Positions 10,245 through 22,405 of a stretch of DNA of 64,000 nt are shown piece by piece. Below the pieces are notes generated by a model. It was given only the letters and a program-made list of their open reading frames with translations, had not been told where the DNA came from and did no database searches. Every line of letters starts with the position of its first letter. Position 1 is the stretch's first letter. The translations under genes and the position numbers were made by a program. The stretch is from Larix kaempferi (taxonomy: Eukaryota; Streptophyta; Pinopsida; Pinales; Pinaceae): contig BSBM01000486.1 of NCBI GenBank assembly GCA_027924585.1, forward strand, positions 48,004,001 to 48,068,000, written 5' to 3'.

Positions 10245-10662
10245 TAGATATCAGCTTACTACGGATTCGTAGATGGAGCTAGCCAACATACCTGGAACCT
10301 TGCTTCTGCAACATGGGTTATTTATTCTCTTACTGGCAAGTTGATATCCTCAAGTGGCACTTGCTTGGTCCCCGCAACCAACAACATTGCAGAGTACCAT
10401 GCAGTCATCGAACTCTTAACTGAAGTTTCTTCCCTTGGAATCTGCACCTTTTTGGTCCACTTGGATTCCCAACTCGTGGTATCCCATTTGAACCATGTCT
10501 ACACTGTCCGTGATCCTACGTTACTTCGTTAATTTAGAAGGGTACGCCTCTTGGAACGATCATTTGATTATATTTCATATCAACATGTACCGAGAGAATT
10601 CAATATTGTAGCTAACTCATTGGCTAACTACATATTGGATTGGCATCTAGCTCATACATAAA
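10245..10662 (+). pseudogene. Element C RNase H-like domain downstream of integrase
   Basis: The translation from about 10250 reads FVDGASQHTWNLASATW, then NNIAEYHAVIELL near 10380, HLDSQLVVSHL near 10460, one stop at 10531, and VPREFNIVANSLANYILDWHL near 10590-10650. The order D, E, D followed by N-x-x-A-[D/N]-x-x-A is that of plant/archaeal-type RNase H (RVT_3). The last Asp is replaced by Asn. Known plant Tat-type elements carry such an extra RNase H after the integrase. It would act in removing RNA during reverse transcription, beside the Gypsy RNase H. A stretch rich in T and ending TGCATAG/ATATCAG just upstream could be an intron boundary, but this is uncertain. Confidence 0.7.
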
Positions 10663-10875
10663 ATACATCATAAACAAACACACAAGCCGTTGTAAATAAG
10701 CAAGTCATAGAAATAGGTCCACATCTATATAATCACATATAAAATGTTTTTTCTGAATACATATAATAAGATGTGTCCAAAGACAAAATTTGGGATCTTG
10801 TCCCGTACAAAAATTGTCTCTCTGGCATACATATTGTGTACATGCCGCTAAAAACAAATACTGCTATCTAAAACA
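10663..10875. other. Spacer between the C RNase H and the antisense ORF
   Basis: An AT-rich spacer with no ORF or RNA feature that I can recognise. Confidence 0.5.
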
Positions 10876-12116
10876 CTAATCATCATCCTCGTGATGCTCG
10901 TGGTAGCATACTACTGCTCTAGCTACCCGATGAAGCAGCCAGCCGATACGCCCTAGCACACATATAGTATGCCTTTGGAGATGAAGAGGGATATCATCCA
11001 TCCTCATAGCAGGAACCCCCATGGTCAAACCTTGAAGGTTCCACTCTACATCGCGGATCCCTCCTACTTCTTCTTCCTCCTCCTCGTCCTCATCAATGGC
11101 ACGTTGCTGAACACCTCCGTTTTGTAGCGGCAGTAGCTTGCTAGCCTCCTTGGTCCACGATCTGCAGCATGAACATGTACATACGTTAGATCTTTCTACA
11201 CATCGAAAAATCACTAAAGATCATATATTAACAATTATCAAAAAACACAACGGTGAAGGTCATATACCTGAATTGTCCCAGTCCACATCCTCGGGCAGTG
11301 CTAAGTCAAATTCCTCACAAAAATCCACCCCTTCAGATGGGTAGTCCTCGATCATAATGATCTTCTCCTCGAGCCATGAGAATAAATATTCACCGAATGC
11401 TAAGACTTGTGGCCTGCCGAGCCATCCTTCATAATCACTCCATCTCCCCATCCGAGGCTCGATCCTAGGGCAGATAGACATGGATACCTGAGGGCGCAAC
11501 AATGGCACCCTCCCTAGGAAGAAGGTGACCAGGATACTCACATACCCAAACTAGCGAATGTCCCCATTTCTACACTTGGTGACTTGTTCCTTGAGGTTAG
11601 TTAGGACCCCTTCACACCAGTTGAATAGTGTCGGTGTCATGCACTCTACAACAATAGTCATTTTTCCTCATGTTGCATGGTGGGGACCCACACTACCCGC
11701 TACTCATTCAATGGTGAACAACACAGTTCTCAACGGAAGTTCTATTACCCTATTATGGGCACTTTCCCACTTGACTTGCAGGAGCCCTGTCTGCAGTAGC
11801 GAGCAACCAAATCACTTGTTCTCTCTTCCGATGCCCTGTGCCCAGATAGGTTAACCCTTGCCCCTCTCTTGGAGATTCCAGTGAGGAAGTAGATGTCCTC
11901 AATCTCAATCTCGAGGGTGTGTTCCCTGATCCGGAAATCTTGTATGTCACTGTCCCACATTTGGATTATATAATTCAAAATACTTCCTTGCTTCTGAATA
12001 CCCCTAGTCTTGAAGAACTTGAGTAACCCACATTCACGCAGTGTGGTCAGTGTCATTTGATCATTCAAATCCAATCGGTCATCATCTTCATGTTCGCTCT
12101 CTTTCCAATCAACCAT
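10876..12116 (-). pseudogene. Plant mobile domain (PMD/MAIN-like) ORF, antisense within C
   Basis: Minus-strand frame starting MVDWKESEHEDDD at 12116. It contains TTLRECGLLKFF and LEIEIEDIYFLTGISKRGA, the hallmark of the plant mobile domain (also annotated aminotransferase-like), found in MAIN/MAIL proteins and in plant Gypsy elements. The same frame continues through stops near 11744, 11702, 11660 and 11551 to 11260 (VSILVTFFLGRVPLLRP). A further block, 11214-10876, has an acidic run (DEDEEEEEE) and a C-terminal region. It lies between pol and a candidate polypurine tract but is transcribed from the opposite strand. Antisense accessory ORFs in this position are known in some Tat elements such as Grande. 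The function of transposon-borne PMD proteins is not established. Confidence 0.7.
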
Positions 12117-13460
12117 ATTTGCTTAGACAAGTTGTAAAACCCTGACATAAGACAAACAAAGCATCTATTAGAAGATGGCAACCTGATTTCATCTTTAAAA
12201 ACTGAAAACACTTGAACATTGTTTTTTTCTGCCAATTTTCCCACTGCACAAGTCTGGAGCTGCGCGAAAACTAGTAATTTTCGCGTTCCATCTTGACACT
12301 GTTGCGCGAAAATTAGGTGTTTATCACGTTTCCCGACATGGGGACGGCGTGAAAATTCCTGAGGGAGAAAATGATTCCCTAGGCTCTTTCCCGAAAAATA
12401 AAAAATGCCCTGAAATTGATAAATGCTTATCTGAAATGAAAGAGAAGATCAAGAGCACTTACCTGGTTCAGACGACGGTCGAAATGGTGCCCTGGATCTC
12501 CAGATATCTCCGCTGGAAGATTTTCCCTCTCCAAGTTAATTTTCCTCTTTGGGTGAAATGGCCAAGGTAAAATGACTAATTTCCTCTTTTGGCCTCCTTT
12601 TATACATCTAAAGAGTCATTTTTTACTCATTATTTTATTGTAAAAACCTTTTTGAGTCAGATTTTCCATATTACTAATGTCCTATTTTCCAAGGTGGTTG
12701 ACCAATTTCTGGCAGGATCTTTTACGTTGTTCACACGGGTGTTGAGTCATATTTTTTACCTTCATTTTGAGCTTACTTTTTCCTTTTTCGTGCTCTCGAT
12801 TCAAACATGAAAAAATTTTCAAGCACTTTTCGCACCTTAGTTGTGCTTGTTAAAATCTAGAAAAACGATGTCGAGCTTAGTTGAATTTACTCGTGCTCGT
12901 AAAACGATGAGGAAAGTATCATTTTGGTATTATTTTATTATTTTTTCAGACCAAAGTGATTAAAAATTATGAAAAATACCTATGGAGTTCTCTTTAAGCT
13001 CTTTTTGGACTCCCTCGTTATGAAAAGATTGCCAAGTGCACTTGTCTCTTTCACACTTGTAAAAGTATTTGAAAGAACATCTATTCGGTGATAGGTTACC
13101 CATGTTTCAACCCGTCTAGACTAGTTACAAGAAAGGTATACCTCAGTCAACTTTTTGACTGGGAAAGTTCTCTTAGGAATTTTTTTAAATGTTTTCAGAT
13201 CTGAGGGACTAACTTTATGAAAAAGTCCATTTTGGAGTCTTCTTTAAGTTATTTCAGACTCTCTAAACATGAAAAACTGTCGAGTTTGCCTTCTTTGGAC
13301 TCGTTAAAATTCAACATAGAAGGGCCCACATTGGGACGAACCCCTCCTTTCTCAAGTTCGTAAAACATGTGAGATCGGACTCATCCATTAGATGAGATAT
13401 ACCGAGCATATGTTATCCTCTTCAAGCTCGTAAAACAACAAAGGGGTACTCGAAATTTAT
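12117..13460. other. Non-coding part of element C
   Basis: There is no gene here. The sequence has loosely repeated phrases such as CTCGTAAAACGATGA and GAGCTTAGTTG (12840-13070), and long T-rich runs. It is probably the 3' non-coding domain upstream of the candidate polypurine tract at 13461. Confidence 0.4.
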
Positions 13461-13480
13461 GATGGGGGGGAAATGGGGAA
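13461..13480 (+). promoter_or_regulatory. Candidate polypurine tract of C
   Basis: A purine run (ATGGGGGGGAAATGGGGAA) is followed at 13481 by TGAGTCAAG, a plausible LTR start. It fits the plus orientation of the C pol. Confidence 0.5.
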
Positions 13481-15443
13481 TGAGTCAAGTTTACCCTTTT
13501 TGGCAGCTTGAAAGTCGTCACCTTTGAACATGGCATGTGTCCACACCTTGTCTTCTTTTGGGTATTAATCTTTTCCTGCTGAGTTATAATCATAGTCTCG
13601 AGTCGTCTCTTTGGCCATGAGTCCACTCGCCTTGTGGTTGTTATTTGCTATCTATAATCCAGGCTGCCAAGTTCTGCTTCATGCTGTTACATGTTCAAAG
13701 GGTCTGCGTTGCTTCGAGTCATCCATTATGTCAAACCTTCCATTGTGTCAGTAATATCCTTTCAGACTATTGCTTCACATCTCTCTCCTGCTGATTTCGT
13801 GTTGATGATGTGGGATTCATTTTGGCCCACCTTCGACGAGTCTATTCCTGTCGACATCAACTCACTATCCAGGAATTAGGCTTAGGGATCAACAATTAGT
13901 ACCTTGGTACCTGCATGCCTCAATGGCAGGTTTCCTCGCATTCAACAGTAGGTTTTCATCATTGGCTTCTGATTGAATGATCTCACGAATGTTCGACGTC
14001 AACTCATCTATTTGCATTCCGTTGAGATGTATTGGAGATACCTTGGGGATCATTGTCGTCATTGGTGATTTCCCTCATACTTGTTAACAACTTACATCAT
14101 TGGCTAGTAATCAAGTAGTTTCTGCCATGTTCGACTTCAAAACATTGTAATCACATGGTCAGATTCATATCGTATGGGTTCGGGTAGAAGACCCTGGACG
14201 TTTCTGATATTGTTTCCATGTCCAGGTTACGATGGCGATTATTGAGTAGGTCTCCACATACACATCACGTTGAAGACCTCAATATTGTATTGTCACACAG
14301 ATCCACTATTGTATTGGTAGTGGCTATGTCATTATCGTCTCATGGATCTACAATTGTTCATTGTAGCCATGATTTGTCCATAATCTATATCATCTTAGTA
14401 CTCATGGATCTGCAGTGTATTGGTTGGCAGCCATGCTTTGAGTCAGTTGTTCTGAGCATGGGTATGCCCACTTCGTTAATATTTTGACATTTTGTTTCTG
14501 TTTCAGCTCCTCATTGCTTCCCTCGATGTTATCTCCACGAAATTTATTTGTAAAGTCTTTCGGCCATCAATCTCTTCTGACCTCACACTTTAGGGAGCAT
14601 ATCTTATACCTCAAAGTTACACTTTGAGCCCTAGTGTCGCATCTATGTACAATGTGACCTAGCGACATTACCCCCTAATTACTGTCACACATTATTGTCT
14701 CCCTCCTTGGTCTCATCTGGAAACCCAGGAGAAAAATCCATTGACTGAATGCCGAGACATGACCTTATCTGCCATGTGTCATAGTAGCTGACCCTATCTG
14801 CATATATTTTTGCACTCTGCACATCTGCTGGGTATCGAAAATTAGGGTTTTTGTGTTTTGCACTTTCCCTGGGGCGCAAAAATTGAGATGATTTTTCACG
14901 TTATGCTTAGACATAGGGGCATGAAAATCCCTGTTTATCCCTTTTCCATGGATCATGGATCTCATCCTTCGAGATATTTTATTGGGATTATCAGTCCTGA
15001 TTCGATCCCAACCCCCTCTCCTTGTTTAGTTTGGATGATACACTAAACACTCATTAGATCCACCTTACTCTCTTTATGGTTAACCCTTCAAAGCATTATA
15101 AAGGAGAGGCCTTCCATGAGCCAAGGGGGGACTACTTGGGGCATCCAACCTATGATATTGATACTTTTGCAGATATAGCTAGAGGAGGAACTTGGAACTG
15201 AAAGTTGCCTTGGACATCAAGCAACCATTGTAAGCATTTTCAAGTTTCCAATAAAGATAACTTGTCCTGTTTCCCAATTTGTGTATGTTGATTATGATTC
15301 AATTACATGATTTGTATCTAGCTAGATTTAGATTCTAACTTGTAATTCAAGGTACTTGGAGAATCGTATATGCTTGTATCTGATCTGATCTTAATAGGTT
15401 CATTGCGAGGAATTTGAGATCTGGACTAAAAGCGGGACAAACA
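13481..15443 (+). repeat. Candidate 3' LTR of C
   Basis: Defined by the polypurine tract on the left, a TATA box at 15097-15103 (TATAAAGGAGAGG), a poly(A) signal AATAAA at 15250-15255 and a TG...CA span ending near 15443 (ACAAACA). These signals are in the right order for a plus-strand LTR of about 2 kb. The partner LTR is missing because the left part of C is truncated, so the ends are unconfirmed. Confidence 0.4.
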
Positions 15444-16740
15444 TCAGAGTGAAAGGTTAGTCATTTTCTCTCATATCATCCAATACTGAAATCTTGAAAT
15501 GCTTGTTTGATCTAAGATTCAAGGTAGCATTTTTTTTACTTTTATCTTACATTAGAGTCAATCTATCATGATTTAACCTAAGAGGGCTTCTTTCAATCCG
15601 TAGGAAGAAATATCTACAACACTCAAAAGGGTTAATCCCCCAAGAGTCCCCAGATACGAAAAAATCCTAGATATATCTCCCACACTCATCAAGTATTGGA
15701 GGGATATCTCTGCAACCTACCTCCTGTGACCTCATGCTTAACTCTGGCATGAATAGAACATCCTAAGAATACCGATGCATACAATGGGTTTCACCAATCC
15801 CTGGTTAGACACATAATGTTTGTTTGATAGTATTGGATTGTTCACTCTCAAAGGTTCTATTCCAAGACTCTACAACCTATACTTTTTGGTGCACCCTAGA
15901 AAATAAAAACATTCTAATCAATTTTAATTAAGCGTTAATTTTATTGGTTGTGATTACTCAAAGGAATATGGCCGTGAAACTAGTGATATGAAATGAATCA
16001 ATAATATGCACACCCGCAAACACTAGACTCATCTACCAATAGAAATATGTATGCCACTAAATGACATTCAAACCAAAGTCTCTTTTCAGAAATAAAATGC
16101 AATCTCTCTATAATATTTCATGCTCAATCAAACCCTAATGAAGTCACAAGCACTCCAATGCAAAATGCAATTGCAAAAAGCAAAAAAAAAATTGTATTTT
16201 CAAAATAAATGAAAATGCAACTAGAATAAAAAAATTTCAAAAAAAGAATGCAGAAAATGCAGTGCAGATAACCCAGCAAACCCCCAAAAATCAAGACTCA
16301 GCTAATCCAATGAGCTATAAAAAGAAAAAATGGTTCAAAAAACCAAATTCTCAAACAAACAAAGAAAGAGGAGCTTCCAGTCACTAAAAGGGCAAGAGAC
16401 AGTCATAACATAGGCCCAACAAGACTCAAGAACACCCAGAACTCACCCAACATCAACCAAACACCATAAACAAGGTTAAAACGGACCTATATACAATTGT
16501 TCGATGAAAAGTAGCGTACGTACGCGAGCTAGTCAACTATTAGTGGCGTGTGCACACCCGTAAACCATAGCTAACTCGCGTACAGGGCAGGATAGGTGAC
16601 CAAAAAATGAGTGAAACGAGGCCGAGAAACTCAGGATTTTTCTATAAGGACCTGACAACCTACCAGTGACACAGAAACCCAAAAGAACGGAGAATCAGAA
16701 CAAGGAAAATTTTTCCCAAAAGACCCCAAACAGAGGCCTC
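15444..16740 (-). other. Untranslated leader of element A
   Basis: No ORF of note. The stretch lies downstream (minus strand) of the A primer site and shares phrases with the leader of element B (for example TGACCTC[A/G]TGCTTAACTC at about 15727 and 18452). This suggests A and B are related elements with long 5' leaders. Confidence 0.5.
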
Positions 16741-16758
16741 TCCCCAGTGAAGTCGCTA
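16741..16758 (-). promoter_or_regulatory. Primer binding site of element A
   Basis: The minus strand reads TAGCGACTTCACTGGGGA, four bases after the LTR end. It resembles the TGGCGACTCCACTGGGGA-like sites of some plant Gypsy (Tat/Ogre) elements. I could not identify the tRNA with certainty. Confidence 0.6.
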
Positions 16759-16762
16759 ATTT

Positions 16763-18032
16763 TGTTACGAAGAAAAACTTCCTATGGCTTGGGGTAGACC
16801 ACAATAGACAGATGAAATCAAGAAAATGAACTCATTTTCCAACGTATGTTATATAAATGTAAATGCGGATAAACAACATAAAGGACCTACCTCAATCCGG
16901 ATGTTCGATGAAGAATTCCGTTGAGCTTCCGAATCACAACACTTGAACCTGCAGCTTAGTCTCAATAATAAACGCAAACAAGTGCATATGATATGTAAAA
17001 TATGTTAGCATATACAATAGCAGCATACATGATATATATAAGCAAATGTACCCAATGATAATAAATGATCATTCACAATATAAATCGACGAGAAAATGAG
17101 TATTTCTATTAATATGAACAAGAAGTACAAGAAACAACCTCCTGTTGGAAACTCATATGAACCAAGACCTAGGTCCCTCCACTTGTGCCTCCACCACTTC
17201 AATCCCCCATACAATGGAAAACTCACGAGCAAAAGAATGAATACTTCACCATATATGAAAGAGTTTGGGAGGTGAACATAAATGGTTCACAACAACTAGG
17301 ATCAATGGATATAGACTCAAGCAAGGAAAAATTTCGATAGAGTTTCAATACTCTTCTCTTTCTCTTCCTTCCATACACCATAATATCTCAATATAAAACC
17401 CTCCAAAAGGCAAGTGAAAGGTAGAATCGATTCATTTCAAGATACATGGAGGGAGAAAGGTCACAATGGCCGCTTTTTGGAGTGAAAAATAGATTTTTTA
17501 CTCTCATTTACCTAAACATCGATGTACATTGGCTGTAGTGATGCACCCAGCGTATACACGAGTTGTATTGAAGTAGCTCATGTACAAGAGGAAAAATAGG
17601 GAAACAGGGGTTCAAGGAGAACCACAAATATGGTTTTGAGTCTATAGATAGGTAAGGGAGGCCAAGGAGTATAAATTCTCACAAGGTGGGAAAATACGGT
17701 GTAACACTTGCAAAGTCTTATGTTGGAAAATATTCAACCTCGATGATCTATGGGACAGATGAAGTTTGGGAAATGAGTTGAGGTTCTCTAGGGGGTTCAG
17801 TTTTTCTAGTTAGTTCAAAAGAACCACTTGAATTTGTTCTGCGCCACTTAGGTGGCAGTGGAGGCTCCACTACGAGTGGAGGAATGTTTCTCAACATTCT
17901 TGACCTATGAGGAGGTTGGTCCTCCACAATTACAACAAAAATATTCTATTTAATAAACCTAGGGGTCGCTAGAAAAACGATAAACACACAACACATCCCT
18001 ACAAAATTTCCTATAGTGATCCAAACCAAACA
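16763..18032 (-). mobile_element. LTR of family A, complete copy (1270 bp)
   Basis: Starts TGTTACGAAG (16763) and ends CCAAACCAAACA (18032) on the plus strand. The 17071-18032 part repeats window positions 1-962. A primer site lies immediately to the left, making this the 5' LTR of a minus-strand element. The segment 17925-17716 keeps most of a short proline-rich reading frame that is also present in the left copy (857-648). A possible minus-strand TATA lies near 17395. Confidence 0.75.
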
Positions 18033-19664
18033 AACAAATAGTATTCCAAAGGGAATTATGGGATGATTATGGCCCATAACAAGCTAGTGGAGTAATAAAG
18101 AACAATTATATGGGGTCCACAGTACAGTCACGATGGGGCCAAGTGTTGGAATCACCCAACCACCTTCCTAAAGAGAAGCAAAGGATTTCCACCTAGATCT
18201 TTCCTAAGTGAAGTGAAAATATCCTTTCACTCTCACCTGTGTAGAGTCCTATTGGTCAAGATACTAAGGCTACAATCAATGCAAAAAGAGTCTGGGGGGA
18301 CATTCGGAGGTTGAAATAACACACGTGAGCAGGGTAACTAAGCCCAAAATCCAAGAGCACACAAGGTACTAGTGATCCCCATACGTGTATCAGTCTTGGT
18401 AGATGCTTGATTGAGAAGTGAGGGGGGTATCCTTAACTAATCAACCTCGCATGACCTCGTGCTTAACTCCGGTTTGAGTGGAGCTTCCCAACACACCTTC
18501 CAAAAAGCTAGATTTACCTAAAGATAGTTCACTACGATTTTGAGTTAAAAATGGTTTTGGATAGTTTAAGATGATCTAGTCCAAAACCCTATCCTAAGCT
18601 AGTTGGTGTGTGTTCCCTAGAAAGAAAAGTTACTAATAGATTTTAACTTAAAATGTTATTTTTAGGGATTTTACTTACTCTAAAAGGAGTGATTGTGTGT
18701 GCAAGATGGTTACAACTAAAAAAGTAAAGTGTATAAAATACAATTTCTTTTCACAAATTTCTTTTCGCTTATAGTTCAAAATTAAATGCTTGGAAAGTAA
18801 ACCTAAAATATTAAAAATGTTTTTACTTTTTCAAAGAGTTAGCATATACAACTAAAATCTAGAAAAATAAATTCTCTTTCTTAAAGAAAGTACTTTCTCT
18901 TTTGGTTTTCTCTTTAACGAAAGAAATGGTAAATAAATATAAACAAGGCAAGAACACTATAAAATGCAAGTATAAATGACTGTACTTAGACCTATAAAAC
19001 TCATAAATCTACCCTCAAAAGAATCTAAAGATAACAAACCCAAAAGCTATCTTCCACGAAGCTAGAAGTAACTAAGTTCGGTAAAGAGACACTATGTGAT
19101 CAATTGACATAAAGAAGAAAACATAGAATCAAACAAGATATCGGACTGCCCTTCCACAAACTAGTGACCATAAAGGGAAAGATCCAAGCATCCACCAAAC
19201 ACAAAAATGGATTTGATATACCTAGGTACTCTCTACGAGCAAACAAAAACCAAATAAATCTCAAAAAGAGGCAATAAAACTCAGTGTAAACCTACAGACA
19301 GGTATAAATGGTCCATAACTTAATAGAGAAATCTTTTAACATAAAAAACACAGACCCAGAGCTCAAACCCTAGTATAAAAACCTAAAAACTCAGGAAAAA
19401 CTGCAACTATCAGTGCAGCACCATGCTAGTGACTTGCGGGTCCAGAAGTAAGAAACTCACAAATAAAGGGGAAAATTCGTGACTATAACTAAGTACAACG
19501 CACGGGTCAGCTTTGATAAAAGTCAAAAAATGAAAGAAAACTCAAGAAAGACCAGTTTTGAGTCACTAACAGGGGTACGGACACCCTAAAAACTCTCCCA
19601 GAGACCTACAGGAATAATGAAACTGAAGAAAAATACCCTAGGATTCCCAGAGCAACAACAAGAA
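18033..19664 (-). other. Untranslated leader of element B
   Basis: No coding potential was found. The sequence resembles the leader of A in wording and in its position relative to a primer site. Its left side is cut off by the A LTR at 18032, so A probably inserted into B or recombined with it. Confidence 0.5.
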
Positions 19665-19683
19665 TTCTCCAGTGGAGTCACCA
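19665..19683 (-). promoter_or_regulatory. Primer binding site of element B
   Basis: The minus strand reads TGGTGACTCCACTGGAGAA, the same type as the A site, seven bases from the LTR start at 19691. Confidence 0.6.
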
Positions 19684-19690
19684 GTTCTAT

Positions 19691-20607
19691 TGTGCGGTAA
19701 ATCTACCTATGATAGGGAATTCAATAGATCATCAACATACATGTAATTGAGTTATAGATATAGAATAGTAAACAGTTGTAGCATGCAATAATTTTTTCAA
19801 TGGAAAAGAACTAATATCTAAATTCAAAATGAATACTTGAATAACTAACGTCTGGTCCAAGCTTAAAACTTTAATCTCCTACTCCAGTGCTCGAAATGGA
19901 TTACCTACAATAAAAAATATACCCTTCTCAAAGATTTTTTACCAAATAAAAATGAATGCTTAACATGAAACTCATACATTAAGAGATATGAAAGATTCAA
20001 TGACACAAATTCATACAATGGACAAATATTTACCGGAAGGAAAGTCTCTGTATTATTTGGATTAAAGGAAATCAACTAAACTTGTTCTGCAACTAGCACT
20101 GTTGAAACCTAACCCTGGGCTCCTGTTCCTCTTCCTTCAGTGGAATTTTATCCATCATTTCCTTATCAAAATTGGTTCTCCATTTCTCAAGGCCCTCTCC
20201 TTGTATTTATAGAAAGGCTGAGAGGATAGACTCGAAAGGTAATTGGTTAGGGAGGTTATGGTAGTTAGAATAACTGCCATAAATAATCTCTAATCATCTT
20301 TCTTATATTTTTCTCATGATTTAGAGATACCCACGAGTGTGTCTCTTGAAAACTAGCGATTGATTAGCGAGTATAGTTTCCAGCAACATGTGGGTGCATC
20401 TTTTTAGGTCTTACCCGCAGGTTGTCAATATAGACTGTCGCGGTTAACCCACGATTTTACTGATTGGAGAGTCGCGGTTATATCTCAAAATATGTCACAT
20501 AAATAGTTATTTTAAAGAGAATATTGCAAATTCTGGGCCAAAGAATATATTATCAAATAGGAATTTCCATCCATAAGGTCCTTTGTGGACCGACAAGGCA
20601 ATTTAGT
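19691..20607 (-). mobile_element. LTR of element B, right end unresolved
   Basis: Begins TGTGCGGTAAATC at 19691. On the minus strand a TATA box (TCTATAAATACAA) lies at about 20213-20203, followed by R/U5-like sequence toward 19691. The U3 end is not resolved: element F is inserted at 20607 and Copia sequence follows on the far side of F, so the LTR may stop a little before or at this point. Confidence 0.55.
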
Positions 20608-22375
20608 TGTAATGTCCCCATTCCAATAAGTGCATAGTAAGACAATCCCATCAATCCTACTAGTTTCCTAGGTTGGATGGGCACATGTGAGATGGTAATA
20701 AGGAAGCTAATAAATGATATTTAGACATTAGAAGGGTTCAAGCATTTAATAAATATGGTGAATAAATAAATTCAAGAGAAATTATAAGTGGCAAGTGGTT
20801 TTGGAGACATATGGAGGTGGTGGGACCCACACTAGCTTGATTTTTCAATGACACATGGTAGCTCTCTCTTGCCAATTCGAATTCATGGGAAGGTGAACAC
20901 TCTTGGGTGAGTTGGTAAGCCATAAAACATGGCATTGAGCATATTAGGTCGAAATGGGAGGGAATAATAACCTCCATGGGAGAGGAAGAGTCAAATTGGA
21001 GACTAGTGGACACTTGGGATAGATTCCCTAGTTTTATGACAACAATAATGAAGCATCTATGACATTTATGAAAAAATTCAGACCTGACTTCTTACACCTG
21101 ACCATTATGACATGTCAGCCCCAAAAATAGGCTCAAGGAAGGCACTCATGGATTTGGGGGAAGCTAAAGAGACTCAAATTCGAATTTGGGAGAAGATGGA
21201 AGGTTGGAACTAGGAGACAAGTGGCAAATGAGGAATATTTTCTAAATGGAAATTTATTGAATCTATTGAGAGGATTTTGACCCCTTGAAAGCTAATATTG
21301 GTTATAAAATGTAGAAATCAAGTATGAGAATGGATTTTGATGATTTGAGAAAAAATTGCATTTGTGAAGAGAGAACTAGTGGATGACTAGTTTCTTGCCT
21401 TAGCCAATTTCGAGGGTGAAAGATTCCCATCCAAGTTGGTGTTTGCAGAGGCCACTCAGTTATTTCATGGTACTTTAATGGATTTTTATTTGTAGGTATC
21501 AGCTATAATAAGTTTCATGGTTTGGTTTAGTGCAGCACTTTCTCTCCACCATTTCCAATTTTGAAGGCATATTCGGGCTCCTTGAGGGATTGTGCTTTGG
21601 GTGAGATCTTGCACTCATTGGGAGAGCTTCATATGATATTTTTCTGATTGTAATAGCTTCATATCCTCTATTATTCATATTCAAAAACTCTCAATTCGAA
21701 ATACCCATTGACTATATGCAAAATTATTGATTAATGAGCAAACAATGTCCATTTCCCCAATGCTTTGATGTATGACACTATAAGGTTGATTATTTCAAAT
21801 GGATGGATGATTCTCTGATATATTTGTGATTCATATACTGCCATGGATATATTCTACAAGTTTCATGTATTGTACTTGAGCATTTGAAGCATTTTTCTCA
21901 GTTTTTTTGTCTTGAGAGGTGAAATAGTGCCATTTCCCCAAGGATCGAATTGGGGGTTTTCACTGTTGAATGTGAGAGAGTTAGAAAAGTAGTAAAAATA
22001 AATTAATGGTGCATATGAGACCTTAATCACATACTTAACACATTACATACCTCTGTTTATAAATTCATGGTATTTTGGAGGCATTTGGAAGGCCATTTGC
22101 AGTGTTACCCCGAGGGGATTTGATGCACAAATTACTAGTCAAAATTACATATATTGATTTGAATACAAATCAAGTTTGCAGCAGTATTTGGAGGGCCATA
22201 AAACATACTTGAACCTAATATTCAAGTCTAAATACCATTCATACACTCCTACAGAATATTTGGGAGCATTTGGGTTGATTTGGAGGTCAAAACAGTAAAA
22301 CTAGTCAAAGGTCGAAATTGGGGAAAAAGTGGAAAAATTGGCATTTTAATAAAATTTTGAAAAAGGTTCATTACA
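20608..22375 (+). repeat. F 5' LTR (1768 bp)
   Basis: TG...CA ends with a 7-bp inverted repeat. A TATAAAAT box lies at 21303-21310; at the matching place in the 3' LTR the sequence reads GGTTAAAAATTT, so the box is lost there. Short frames shared by both LTRs (for example 21013-20738) look incidental. Confidence 0.95.
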
Positions 22376-22377
22376 AG

Positions 22378-22389
22378 TGGTATCAGAGC
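22378..22389 (+). promoter_or_regulatory. F primer binding site, tRNA-iMet
   Basis: A perfect TGGTATCAGAGC two bases after the 5' LTR, the standard initiator tRNA-Met primer site of plant retrotransposons. Confidence 0.95.
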
Positions 22390-22405
22390 ATGGTCTTGGA
22401 ACCTG

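Noticed and set aside
10130-10250. Possible intron between integrase and RNase H of C
   Set aside because: The T-rich stretch and AG end are suggestive, but a branch point and donor cannot be fixed in a decayed copy.
20738-21013. 91-codon frame in both F LTRs
   Set aside because: Present in both LTRs because LTRs are copies; no ATG context, domain or sign of selection.
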